Below are positions 1 to 12,950 of a stretch of 64,000 nt of DNA, piece after piece (positions within the stretch are counted from its first letter, which is position 1; each line of letters starts with the position of its first letter). A program made the position numbers and the translations under genes. This DNA comes from Augochlora pura (Eukaryota > Arthropoda > Insecta > Hymenoptera > Halictidae), in assembly GCF_028453695.1 (NCBI RefSeq), contig NC_135774.1, positions 7,378,001-7,442,000 on the forward strand. The letters are read 5' to 3'. The notes under the pieces are model-generated. The model worked only from the letters and a program-made list of their open reading frames with translations. It ran no database searches and was not told the origin of the DNA.

Positions 1-1296
1 TGTGGAAAGGAACAACTTTCTAATTACAATACATTTTATACGTCTAAATTTTATTAACTTTTGTTTGAAATATTTTCTTGTCGGAACATCAGATCAATTG
101 CTGGTCTAATAAATAAGTCAGGTGTACGTTTAAAAAAGATTTAAGCGATTTGATTAATTTTCGAAATGGTTATTGCGGTTTGTACAGTCACTCGCATTTA
201 ATATTCAGACTCCATCACAATAGCTTTTTTTAAATTGAACGAAATCACTTGAATGCTTTATTAGATCGTAAAAGAATAATTAAAATCATTGCAACATTAA
301 ACAATTTCAATGAAATTCGCAGCGTGAGTTACAGAGACCTACTCAACGCATTGTTTAAATAAAAGCTCAATTCAAAAAGTCAAAAGACGTGAATTTGTTA
401 CTGCAAGTAATGGCAGAATTGAAAATAGTACTACAATCATTGTATAACAGGCTAATGCTTTCATCGTCTAAAAAAATCCAAATCATTTCGTCCAATTAAA
501 AAAAAAAGTTATGTATTCTGTTTTTTTTCCGAATATTAATGCGTGTCTCGGTACGTCTACTGGATAAATAAAGTCAACACGTTTGATTTCGCAACGAATC
601 GTGTACAAGTGGAAAATAAATATAAAAACAGTGGAGGAAAGTATCGAGCTTGCTGCGCAGTCCAATTTTGCACTACACTTAACGAACATGCATCATACAC
701 TTCTCAAAAGTCCAAACCTGCTAATGAAGAGTTTTCGATCCGAATGCCAATGATTCCCAAATGGCACGAGGCAATTTGAAGGACCCGTCGTATCAAAAAC
801 GAACGAAAATGTGTTTAAAGCGGAAACACTTGACACCTAATCGAGATTCTCGCGGCTGAAAATACTATTCCTGTGATTCTGTGGCTTTCGTACTTGTCGG
901 ATCTCATTTCCATTTCTTAGAAATAAAATGTCACCGGGAATATTGCTATTTTGAAGTAATGGACAGTATCCAAGTCCATTGTGATACACCGGTTGAAGGC
1001 AGCTTATTAATTTCAGCGCTGTCGCAGAGAGCGCCTTCGGTTCTGTATGGCTTTCCAACGAAATTAGTTTGAAGGTGATAATGCTCTTATATAGTTTCAT
1101 TGTGTATAAAAAATTATATGGCGCCAGTCTCATGACTTTATAGACGCGCCTCGTGTAGAGAAATAAGTTATGAAAATAGTAAGTATAAGAAATTATAAGA
1201 GGCAGCGTTGGTACAATTAGCAATAATATTAAGGACGACTGTTTCTTTACTCGTTACTTTGAGATCCTATTGCGCACTCGCACACATGCAGGATAC

Positions 1297-1331
<35 letters not shown>

Positions 1332-1644
1332 AAAGATATGGAAACGAAAAAATGGAAAATAAATATGATAGTGGTTGTTACGAGTTGTTAACGTTTAAAG
1401 TTCATAATAATAGCACTATGAATTTCAACTAACAACTTTTATTTAACTATGCGATAACTAATGAAAATTTTTCTAATGTTTTTGTCATCTTAATAAATTG
1501 CAATTTTTAGAAACAATTTTTTTAGCTATTGTCCAGTAAAAGTTATTGTCTAGTAATTGTTATTCCGTTTGAAAAGGTATGACGACTTTTTACACCGGCT
1601 GTACATAAATACAGTGCCAAATTAAACCGAGGTTATATCATAGG
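1..1644. other. No gene seen
   Basis: AT-rich sequence with several short overlapping open frames on both strands. None shows a recognisable protein, splice site pair or codon bias. The only clear feature is the (TATATG)n run. Confidence 0.5.
1294..1332. repeat. (TATATG)n microsatellite
   Basis: About six hexamer units TATATG without interruption. Confidence 0.9.
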
Positions 1645-1864
1645 GTCACCTCTTGTACCATTTTCTTCCTAGTTACGATGACTAGAAGTTTTTTCTATAA
1701 TAATACATAATTTCTTGGTAAAAAGGAAAAGAATCCTAGAAAATGTCTACATTTCTTTGAATATTTATACATTGTGAAATAAGTAACAGGATAACATTCA
1801 TACTTAACTGGTTAATACTATAAATTTCCATTACGATTTATATTCGTTAAAGTACGGCATGGGG
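1645..1864. mobile_element. TTAA element, family B, decayed left end
   Basis: CCTCTTGTACCATTTTCTTC at the left and AAAGTACGGCATGGGG followed by TTAA (1865-1868) at the right match the 3674 copy, including a shared GATGACTAGAAG-type block. The left TTAA has mutated. Confidence 0.6.
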
Positions 1865-2987
1865 TTAATATTATAGATTAATAAACTCCCATAGATTAAG
1901 ATCTATTTTGCATCTCGCATATTAGATGACTATATCGATTACAATCACATTTGCCAGTAATAAACTTTCATTTCAAATGCACTTATCACTACCATGGCAA
2001 TAACTATGCTGAATATCATGATTATTGGTCCAATAATTTTATGTGCCTTCTTCGAATGTTAGATAATGATCTCATATCCCTCAGTTTTACAACACAATTC
2101 ATCTTTTGACATTAGATTGACACAATAATAAAAATAAATAAGATAGGTAATTAATTTCTTAAATTTCTTGTTTAAGAATGAAAATCTCAGGTCAGACAAG
2201 ACAAGTTCGAGTTTACACGCGTTTTGCATAACTAATGAAACAATCTATACAACAAATTATTTTGTTTTTAGTATCTGTGAAAATGATCGAATGTACTTAT
2301 ATGAGTTATCTTTTATTTAAAATGGTCTAAAAAATTGATTTAGAGTCAGAGTGTCACGCTAAGGGGAAATTTAAAATCGACGGCACTTCGTGAGAAAATG
2401 ATAGTAGGATGAGTTGCCCTAACACGAAACAGGTAACTAATCTGAAATATTACGATATTAGTGAATCCTGGCATTACTAGCTATTGGCGGCGAACGCAAT
2501 CGATTACGTATGTCATTTGTTTCAACTAGCGAGCATATGGAGAAGGCTGCGTAATGGATGAGTTGTAAATGGCTGGCACAAATCAACTTGTTAAAATGCT
2601 CGCGTAAATGAAGCATGCTTGAACCCTGACTTTTATTTTCCATCCATAGACCTCGACAAAACATCTGAAAACTTAAATTAAATGTTACTTTACTACATAG
2701 TTAAGTAACGATATTTATTTTCTTGTTAAATATTTGTTTGGGCCAAATTTTTCTTTTGGGGCATCAAGAATTTTCGACTATTTTTTGTATAGTCCAATAG
2801 AGTTTGATGAGAATAATAAAAAATTACAACTATTAAAGTTAGATATTCATTGTTTCAAAAATAATATGTGTGGAAATTGACAGGTGAGGGAGCTGCCATA
2901 TTTATATGTTTCACAAAGTTGGAAATATAGTGTATCATATAGGAGAGAAATATTTAAATTTCAAATAAAGTTTGATTACATTTGATT

Positions 2988-3078
2988 TAATATAATTTAT
3001 ATATTTTGACTAGGAGTTAATATAATTTATATATTTTGACCATGATTCAATATAATTCATATATTAGAATTTATATAT
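2988..3078. repeat. 30-bp tandem repeat, three units
   Basis: TTAATATAATTTATATATTT recurs about every 30 bases, with the third unit diverged. It is very AT-rich. Confidence 0.75.
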
Positions 3079-3170
3079 TGTAAATTTAATATAATATTAT
3101 AATACAATAATTCAAAAAACACGGATCTAAAGTTCATGATCCAGATACGCATATACACGCACATACATAT

Positions 3171-3312
3171 AGGATGTTCCAAACTTATGTTATTTCCAGA
3201 AAATGATATGGTCATTTGAAGTAACTTTTTCCGTAGCGCAAATGCAATCCAAGGCTTAGTTAATGAAAAACACTGACCAACGTTCATCTTATAGTTCGAC
3301 AGCTGACAATGT
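3171..3312. mobile_element. Foldback MITE fragment (left half)
   Basis: It begins AGGATGTTCCAAACTTATG and shares the CATTTGAAGTAACTTTTTCC, GCAAATGCAATCC and ACACTGACCAA blocks with the other copies. No right arm follows. Confidence 0.6.
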
Positions 3313-3673
3313 ACCATATCATGGCGTTTTTACTTGTCAGAAACTGCCTTGAATTTCCACACATATTATTTTTGTACCAATGGATGATTTTTTCATAAAA
3401 ATCCACGAAACTGTATAAAACTGTAACCATTTGTTTAGCTTAGTCATAAAAGTTATCGTTCATTCCTATTGTTTAAAGCCGTTATCGATACTGTATAAAT
3501 GAATTCGGTTGCCTATAATCAGACTGCAGATTGTATAAATTTATGGTAATAATTAACAGATTGAATTAATAGATTATAAGATTCAATTAATAGATTAATA
3601 GATCCATCAATGCGAAAGAGTGAAAACATGTATAGAATTTCAAGATATTCTTGTGTTACTCTCAGCTCATTAA

Positions 3674-3916
3674 CCCCTTGCCGCGCCATTTTCTTTACAA
3701 TTACCATGATTAGAATATTTTCGATCGCTCTAATTTCTTAGAAGAAAAGAGAATTTTATATTTATTGCGTGCTCACATCTATTCGAATGTTTAAATATCG
3801 GTGACAAGAGAATAAAATTTAATTTCTACTTAAAAGAACGGATGAACAGTCATACCTAACAGTTTATTGTTATAAATCCCCATCACGAGTCCGACTCGTT
3901 GAAGTACGTCAAGGGG
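3674..3916. mobile_element. TTAA element, family B (piggyBac-like MITE), 243 bp
   Basis: TTAA lies at 3670-3673 and 3917-3920. The ends are CCCCTTGCCGCGCCATTTTC on the left and AAGTACGTCAAGGGG on the right, inverted for the outer seven bases with looser similarity inward. Relatives lie at 1645 and 52314 with the same internal order. It is non-coding. Confidence 0.78.
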
Positions 3917-4032
3917 TTAAAATAGTCACGACAAGAAATCAATGTTCGTGTAAATCCTGTATCCAGCAATCAACGCAGACAATATTTATTTCGCATAGAA
4001 AAACACATATTATACACGGTGTTTAAGAAATA

Positions 4033-4235
4033 CAGTGGGTCAAAAAAGTATTGGCACAACCAGTATTATTTGAATATCTGTAAACTATAAAGTAATCCAT
4101 TAACATTAACTATGTTTATTAGTGTCTTTTGACACACATAAATAGTATATTTACTATGAAGTCTCAGTTATTTTTTATAAGGAAATAAAGTCAAGAAAAC
4201 GAAAAATCCAGAGTCAAAAAAGTATTGGCAGATAA
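4033..4235. mobile_element. Tc1-like terminal fragment with duplicated inner motif
   Basis: After TA at 4031 the sequence CAGTGGGTCAAAAAAGTATT is a typical Tc1-family terminus. About 180 bases on, GAGTCAAAAAAGTATTGGCA repeats it in the same direction, like the paired direct repeats inside some Tc1 termini. No convincing transposase frame follows and no opposite end was found. Confidence 0.6.
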
Positions 4236-7200
4236 AAAATGTCGTACGAACAAATATGCATTGTATAATGCAGCCGAGTCTTTTATTTTGCGCTTTTTGC
4301 AAATTTCTTGGCAATTTGAGAAGGATAATTTCGTTTCAACGTAGTGCTGTATTATGGAGAGAAGAGTGTTTTCGTTGTAAATTGCTTCAACCTCATGATG
4401 GTAACCAAGTTATTATGGAGTAGCGTCTGCGTATATGAGTATGTTAGAACCAACGTAGCCTAAGTCAAAACTTCCTCAATGTGGCAACCAAGGAGTGTTA
4501 TTGTTTATTAACATGTTTATTGTTTATTAACATGTCTATTGTTTATAGATCACACTTATTATTAAGATAATTTACATTAAATTAATTTAGAGCGACTTTA
4601 TAATTTATGTCACTTGTATTTTTCACAGTTTCACAGATGTCAAATTTTCGAACATGTGTCTTACGTCACTATAAATCTAATCCACTTATATATTAACATA
4701 ATATTGTTACGTTTCTGTTTGTTATCTAGTCTCTTAGAACAACCAAAACACTGTTTTGGTGCGAATCCCGGAAATTGTTTTGATCGATTGTGGAATATTT
4801 CGATTTCATATTATGAAATACAATATGTTGTATTGATCCCTTCCATGAATATTTTTAAAAAATATCCCTCGTCTGATAACTGCTATTAATAACCGAAATA
4901 AAGTTTTCCAAAAATTATAAGTAATCGAAGTAGAATTTTCGTTATCAACAATAGTTATTAGCGATAGAATAGATTTTCGATTAATTGTAATTGATTGTTA
5001 CCAGGAAAAAATTGATATTTTCTAGTCATGTGATGTTAAAAATAACTTCTACGTTTTCCGTTTGATAATTTGTCCGAATTGTTACCCAGTCAGAATTATA
5101 AACACGTTCCTGTTACTCTTTCGACTAAAATTTTTCAAGTAACTATTAAAGTTCATACCCGGTTTAAATTGTCGTCGAATATTTCAAGTAAAGATAATTG
5201 CAAAAAGGGGCGACAATAATTCAGGAGATAAATAGGTTAGATGCATTAGGATAGAATTAATCCAATGTCATATACAGGACCTAAAAACAGAATTCATATA
5301 TCGCTAACAGCTGCTCGCAGTTGACAATAGATTTATGAATACGATATTGCGTTGAAGATTATATCTGTGTGTCACTGCACCCTACATTCAAGCTATATTA
5401 TCAGTCTGTACTCTGATACGCATCTGTTTTGCACTTAATTTAAATTATTATCCAATTATTAGCACGAATTCGCAGCGGAAATTAACCAACGGTATAAACA
5501 TCTTTTTATCGTTTCGCGCAAAACGATAATGAACAGTGCGTACCAATTTTCCACTCCTATTTTCTCATGCCCGGAGATAAACTGTTTATTAAATATTGCA
5601 ATTTTATAACATACTGAAACATATGTTAGTAGGGTTACTATAATGAAACATGAATTTATCAGAATTAGATTATTTCGAACGCATCTTTACTAATTATCTG
5701 AATAAATTCTGTTCAATCAAATACTTTATTCAAAGAACGATTATTTATTATTTCTCATAAATTATTCTATCTCTTTTCTTGAATAATTTTTTATTTCTAT
5801 AATTCGTTGAAGTTATTCGAATAGAAATTGTACATTTATTCAAATAATAATGCGAATAATTTGTATTGCTTTTGTTTTTACGGAATTTTATAAGAATTCT
5901 AAATCCAGAATCTCTCAAATGACACTTTATATTCTATCATTTTCATCTAAATCGATTTTTTTCTACGAATTTCAGTACGAATAAAATATTCAAATAAAAT
6001 CAGATTCTTATCAAATTTGACATTTTTCGTAATCACAGTTTGCAACTGAAAAATCTGAAAAATTTTCTAATATATGCGGTTTCTTATCTAAAATAAACAA
6101 TTGTTATCCAAAGTAGACTTTGTTATCCAGAATATTTTTTTCTAAAATTTTAAGAAGCCACCAAATGGGAAAATGGAGGAAGAAGCGCGCGATGTATGTA
6201 ATTTACTCTGCAACTACCCTCACAGGCAAGTTACAGGGATGACATTTGGTACGAAGGGATTTTTCTTGACAAGGTATCGAACAGTACAATAATCGCAGGA
6301 AAACTGTTTTGGGAAAATTTGACCACTTCATTCAGCTAGATCTCATTTTCTTGTACCATTCAAAACAATGGAAATATTTTAAGTGAAAATCTTCGAAAAC
6401 TCACCCTGTTTATTGCAACTACAAAATGAGTGAAAAAGTGACCTCCTCTTTCCAAAAGTCGTACATCTTGTTGCTGATCGTTTTCGCAGGATTTTCCTTT
6501 CCAGAAATGAAGTTTAAATCGCAGCGTTTATAATAGATAAGTACGTGGCCAATTATTTCAACTCAGAGGCAATTTTGGTTTGACCTTAATACTACAAATG
6601 CTCCGTTTATGCTCTGTATTCGAGCGTTAATTGCTAGCTTGAGTTAGCTTGCGTTGGTTAGCTTGTGTTTTTTTGTGGAATTAGTCGGGAGGTCGCGTTT
6701 ATGTTAATAAGTCCGACACTTTAAGTAAGTTAAATCGCAGTATTATGAGGTAACCATATAATTTATAAGGTTAAGATTTTTCCAGATAATGAAAACTGCT
6801 TAGCACTGGACGTACAGTGGCGTTCAACGCGTCTGGTGTCGCACTTTTTAAATTTAAACTTATTATAATTACGGAAAGGAGGAGGAGACGATTAAATAAT
6901 CTTTTCAATTGAAACATATAGTACAATGAAAATGGAGAAAAATCTCAGTAAACTGTATATTTTCATGTTTATAAAACGACTCGCGTTAGTAGCATTTGGA
7001 GATTAATGTTAAAGATATTGATGATAATATTTACTTAATAATACTAAATATTAATAGAATTAGTACAGGGTAATTAATGATATATAACATTTAATATGTC
7101 GATATTAATACATGCGAGGAACTATTGAATAGCAATGAACGAACAATCATTTTATGAAGCAATAACAAAGACGTCAGCACAATATATCGATAGCATACAT

Positions 7201-9430
7201 CGATCAGCTGATAACACGTCATACTTCTATTAACAAATACAAAATTAAAACATAACCGTAAATCCGATGCATAATATTTTAACACATATTAATAACAATC
7301 TCAATCTCCAGTCACTTCTTACTTATCATCCAATTCAATTTCACGTAATTACAAGCAATTTTATGAAAATGACACTCACCCACTTCCCTTGTTTTCATTA
7401 CACTTTATTAATAACAATCGTAAACTTTTAAAAGACTTAACTAATAAAAATACTATTGAATAGGAATCAATCGACACGTTTGACCATGACCTTTCCAATT
7501 TTACTCGTTACCATATTTATTTAAGATGTACTTCTCGAGAAAAACTAGTTTGAAAAATAATGCAACATTCAGAATAGTATAAATCTTTTTTCGATTTATT
7601 TTTGCAAACAGACCGGCCATCAAAGTAGCCACGTTAACATGGCTAACTTTCCGACTCGATTTCCTTCAAAACAAAGCCTTAAATGAATAATTGTATTTTA
7701 CTTTTTTCTACTTTTTTCATCGGTTATCACTCTGCACCGCTTGTACATGTTATACGGTCGGACCCAGTGTAAAGGGTATAGCCGAATAAGGGGGTCAAAG
7801 GTACCCTTGAGTCAAATAAAAAAGCTGACACGCCATTCGATAGCACATCAAGAAAAAAAACATATTGTGCAAAATTTCGACCGTATATCTCGACCAAGGG
7901 GATGGTTATAGGGTAAAATATAAATATCGGTTTATGGCCTATTTAGACTGAGAATTCTACCTGTAAAAAGCCAGTCTTAAAAAAGTGGAAAAATACAGAT
8001 ATTTTGTGGAAATTTAGGAGCGTCATTATTTATATTTTTACAGTATTAATATCATTAAAAATATTGTTACATATTGTTAGAAATATCGTTAATAAATTTT
8101 TCGGATCTTTTTACACAAAGCACTGTAATTAGAAAAGATAAAATCCTATTCTTTTCGATAATTTTCCCATGAGCGAACTAAATTAACCTTAATACTTTTA
8201 CGTCATAGTTGTTTCGCAATTCTATTAGGCATTTTTTGACTGTATTATCCGGGTATACACTTTGCTGTGACGCTGTGCACATGGGAGTTATGCAACTGCC
8301 GTCAGATTTGTGTGGAACTGAAGAAAAAAAGCTCTTCCCTTTTGAAAGTTCTTTTTCCATAAGCTTTCTTCTTAGTTCCACGCATTTCTCAAGGCTTCGC
8401 AGAGTTCTAGTGAAAGATACGCCGTACATTAGGCGACCGTACCGATACGAGTCAGCGAACTTTCGACCGCTTTCACTTCTACCCCTTTGCTACAAAAAAT
8501 ACTATAAAAGATGACCCACTAGCAAAAATAGATAAACAACGTATATGCAAAAGTCTCATGTCTTTGGATTCTACTCGAAAGGTCTCGAAATTGTACAGCA
8601 TAAAATGTACTTACAGCCATATTTGGAATTTTAGAAGCATTTAATACTGTCTTTAATTCCTCGTGCACGATTTGATAATTAGGAAAATAATTACGAATTG
8701 ATTTACTTCCGAAGACTTGTAAAGTAGTAAATAATCCCTTTTAAAATTCATCAATGTTTATATACAATAAGCTGTAATGTACCATTTAAGTTATTGCTAT
8801 ACAGGGTGTTTGTTCTATTCTGTACATTGCAATATTTTCGTTATTTTCGCTAATATAAAAAATGTGACAAGACAACAGTGTTTAGTATTTAGCTAAAAAT
8901 ATTATGATTCACGTTTCGTTCTCTCTGAATTTATGCAAATGAATAAAAATTGTTCGTTGTACGACATTTAATTTTAATGTATAGTTTAACTATATCGACA
9001 ATATTTACTAATAGTATATAACAGTGTTCAACTACCAATGAAAACTGAAAGTTACGGAAACAACTGGCGGCAACAAACACGTCCATTACGCAGAGTAACG
9101 CTTGCTATTTCTGTTTCGGGTTGCCCTAATATTTATGCGTTGCCAAAACTGAAAAATATCGATATCAAACAGGTCAAAACGGTAACATAGAAAAATGTCG
9201 TGGAAAATCTGAGTTGCAGCGGCGTTACCGAGAACGGACTCTGTAAAAAAGGATTTATTGCATCGCGTAACCACAATACTGTCACGAGCAAATATGTTCA
9301 CGAGATGTTGCATACTCTCGAGAGTCATAAGCGTGTGCACTCGTAACTTTTAGAGCGTCCATTTATAGAAACTGTTTTCCTACTTGAAAACTAGCGTAGT
9401 TGCACAGTTGGAAACACTGCTCTGCCGTTT
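4236..9430. other. No gene seen
   Basis: AT-rich. The 8178-8514 stretch has overlapping open frames on both strands and slightly higher GC, with a TATAGTATTTT motif at its right edge on the minus strand. A small minus-strand gene there cannot be excluded, but nothing in its protein is recognisable. Confidence 0.45.
4499..4553. repeat. Short tandem repeat, about 19-bp unit
   Basis: ATTGTTTATTAACATGT occurs twice in succession, followed by a partial third unit. Confidence 0.75.
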
Positions 9431-9462
9431 ATACAGGATGTCCTAATAACTCTGTCCACCTA
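9431..9462. mobile_element. MITE terminal fragment
   Basis: TATACAGGATGTCCTAATAA is the usual start of the CAGGGTGTCC class of elements in this window. Similar isolated ends occur at about 8802, 21092 and 49344. Nothing more of the elements is recognisable. Confidence 0.35.
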
Positions 9463-9589
9463 GATTACGTCGCAAGTTCACGTCATAGACCACTAACGAT
9501 CGTTATTTTTTTTAGTTTATTACTGCGGTAATAAATGATATAACAGAAAAGTAAGGTAACGAAAGTAAAGTAATTACGATCTATTTTTA

Positions 9590-9985
9590 TCGAATGGGTC
9601 GAAGAAGAGCATCTTCTCAAATTCTAATTTCACAGAAATTTTATGAAAGAGGTCGAGAGACACCTTTTAGAATTTAAATTTAGCAGTATTTTATTAAACG
9701 GGGCTAAAAGTCACTTTTTAAAATTTAATTTGTCGCTATTTTTATCAAAGGAGTCAGAAGACGTTTTTTAAAATGTTAATATAACGTAATTTCTATCAAA
9801 AGAGTCAAGAGACAGTTTCCAAAATTTTAATTTAAGACTGTTATCATTAAGGAGGATAAAATATACTTTTTAGAATTTCAATTTAGCACTATCTTTATGA
9901 AACGAAATTGAAAGACACTTTTCAATATTAAATTAGCACTAATTTCAATAAGTGAGTCAATAGGCACCTTATCAAATTGGAATTT
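9590..9985. repeat. Degenerate tandem repeat, about 51-bp unit, array 1
   Basis: About seven or eight units, each with GTCAAGAGACA-like, TTTTTAAAATTTTAATTTA-like and ATTTTTATCAAAGGAG-like blocks. Unit length is near 51 bases. The same unit forms an array at 48625 and a remnant at 56690. Confidence 0.75.
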
Positions 9986-11853
9986 AAAATGATTTTTTAA
10001 GTTTCGTAATTTTTCCTCATCGACTTTTCTACTTCTCCTGTAATGAGCCTTAAATTAATTTAGTAAAAACAAGAGTATACGAAAGTTTGGTAAAAATGGC
10101 GTTAAAGATAATTATGGGAAAATTATGAACATAATAAAAGAAGTATTTATCGCAAAAAATGATATCGCTTGATAAATAATAATATTGACATTAATACATG
10201 TATGATAACGCCCGATGTAAGAGGTCTGTTTGCAAATTTTCTCTCGATCGTTATTTTTTTTTATGGAAATACGATAAACAAATATAATAACATAAGAACT
10301 TAATAAACAAATAAATGTTCACAGGATGTCGTAAATCATTGTTTCCTTATTTCCGATATTCAAAATTCGTCAAAAATTAATAAAGATAAAAACATACTTA
10401 TATCACATCATGTAAAGTCATGCGAAGTTATGAGACGTTCAAAAAGTCTGAGTCTACGTATTTTAACGTTCTCAAATCTATTAGAAGTAGATTAAGACCA
10501 CGTCATGCTGTTCACGTATTCTTAACGTAATCAAAACTGTACCACGAACTCTTGTAACTTTGAAATCTATATTATAGAAACCCAATATAGAATGAACATG
10601 TGCGAAATAATCATGTTCTATTTGACATAAAATCAGCGTACTGCATGCTGGACAAAAATTAAAACTATCTCGTAAATACGTATAGTTCTTACGCGACAAG
10701 AAAGAAGTACAACTACTTTTTCAAAATTGCACTGAATGACTATTTTTTCAAGTGATGGTGGGACTAGTATATGTATGCAATAACTAACAACTTTTTAAAC
10801 ATTTTTCTATTACTTGGAATAGCACAAAAAATAAAAAATTCTTGTTTTTCAACATTTTTATCTGAACCTATGATAAAAATTTAAAAAATGTCTCTCCTAG
10901 ATCTCGATGATTTGCATGCATGCTAAGATGGCGGTCAAAAGTCAAATGTAAAAAGACCTTTTTGACAGGTTAATTTCTCTCGACGTTTGTAGTCATTATT
11001 TTATGTTAAATATGTTTTATGTTCGAGTCTTTTGTTGTTGTTTGTTCTTCCAGGCCATCGGTTATTTTCTTTAAAGCTCTGCACCCGCATTAACAGACCA
11101 AATTAATGCTCATGAAAAGTCGAAAACATTTATCTCTTTATTTCGAATATTCGGAATTGAACAGGTGTGCTTACTCATTCCTAATTGATCGCGTATGTGG
11201 GTTCCGACGAATTGTTTGAATCCAAATTAAATGTTTAATCAGTAGACACATTATTTGTTAAATTGCTACGTATTTATAAAAAAATATTCAAATGCTTACG
11301 CACATGAAATCGATGGTGTACGCAAAAACCGATGAATTATTTGAGTGCAAATAACATGTTTCATTGCTGAAAATATTTCTCGTTAAATTGTTACATACTT
11401 ATTTAAACATCGTAGATACCCACAAATTTTTAATTGATTGTGTGTCTGAAATCCGATATATTATCTAGGTCTAAATTATTATTAAAATCCGATGAATTCT
11501 TTGCATGCAAATTCTACGTTTTATTAACGGACTTATTTCTTGTCAAATTACTGCGTATTTATGAAAATATTTTTAAATACGAAAGCTATCTTCCTACAGC
11601 ATGACTCTTTACAGTATTCAGTGCAGTTAAGGCTGCATAGCTGCTTCTGAAGCGCCTCGAGATTTCTCTCGTATCCGCGTTTGCGAAATAAAAACGTCGG
11701 AACCTCCGCTGCGGACGTCGGTCGTGTCAGATAAATTGCACCGTAAATTGCACCTTTTAATCAGTTCATTCGGGCAAGGTGTTATGAAGATCTAGCGTTA
11801 CTTCTGTCGCTGAACCGGTGAGAGTGTTTGCTCTTAGACGCTTCCCGAGTCGT

Positions 11854-11990
11854 ATGGATATTGAGGAACCCATTAACGGGATTGTGCCTGGAATTGGTTA
11901 AAGCAGTAAGTTTAAGCATGAAACCATTCAGGTGCATGTGTATCAATATTCATGGTTCCTCAGATATCCATCCATTGTGGTAAAATTCAC
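11854..11990. other. Imperfect hairpin in a GC-richer segment
   Basis: ATGGATATTGAGGAACC (11854-11870) pairs with GGTTCCTCAGATATCCAT (about 11953-11970), with one bulge. Weaker pairing continues inward (GCCTGGAATTGGTT against AAACCATTCAGGTGC) to a loop of about 20 bases near 11900. The arms do not match any microRNA I recognise. It could be a microRNA-like precursor, a decayed foldback, or chance. Confidence 0.35.
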
Positions 11991-12109
11991 AGCACGTCGA
12001 CGCTTTCCCCAACGTTCCAGTATTTCGAATGTAAAACGGCAATAATGTTCTATGTATTAACATTATGTAAATCAAAGTTGGGCGGGCATAGAATTGACTT
12101 ATTCAAGGA

Positions 12110-12420
12110 ATTATAATTACGAGCTGATTCAATTACATTGCAAATCGTAATTCGGGGAGCAGATGAAACGAAAAATGAGTTCTGAACTGTAATTGGAAGG
12201 ACTATGTTTCAATTATATCGTATTTCAGTTACATTGTACATCAATTACATTTTCTTCTAATTACATTTTATATAAATTATATTATACATATATCAATTAT
12301 ATTGTATTTGAATTGCATTCTTGTGGAAAGCTTTGAATTGTGTAATTGAATTGCAATGTAATTAAAATACAATGTAATATCTAATTATTATCTAATAGAA
12401 CATATTGAATTGTTTAATTA
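12110..12420. repeat. AATTACATT-rich low-complexity block
   Basis: Words such as CAATTACATT and ATTGCAATGTAATT recur on both strands over about 300 bases. There is no coding potential. It resembles the block at 45500. Confidence 0.5.
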
Positions 12421-12851
12421 AAAAACGAAATGAAATAAAATAATAAACAACGTAATATATTTGTTGTCAAAAAAAAAGAAAATTTGAAGATGTAATTTGC
12501 ACATTTATTTTTGCACTTACATATACTTGTACATTTATAGGTTTCTTCAAAATTTAGTATAAATCATTTAAAATAGCATCTTTTTGAAATTTTTTCACCA
12601 AATACTTGCCTGCATAAAAATTGATAATTTATGAATTTTTTTACTATTTCTGCATCATACTTTGCTCCATTATTGCTCGGCAAGACTACGTTAATATTAA
12701 TTGCACAGTGTTTCAAAATGCTGCAATAAATTAATGTCGCGTTTATTTATCAATGTTAAATACTATCTGAAAAACAGTACACGATCATAATGAATTTGTT
12801 TCACGTCATTATAATGATAATAATAATGGAGCTGTAGAGAGGAACGGGAAT

Positions 12852-12950
12852 AAAATAATTGCGGCTTCATTATACTGTACATGATATACGTACAGTCAAT
12901 CATAAAATAATTGCAGCTCCGTTATATATGATACACATACAGCCAATCGC
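12852..12950. repeat. Imperfect direct duplication, about 50-bp unit
   Basis: ATAAAATAATTGCGGCTTCA...GTACAGTCAATC is followed at once by ATAAAATAATTGCAGCTCCG...ATACAGCCAATC, with a short deletion in the second unit. Confidence 0.8.

Noticed and set aside
837..1223. A 128-codon minus frame
   Set aside because: The product has no recognisable domain and codon use follows the local AT bias, so it is probably a chance open frame.
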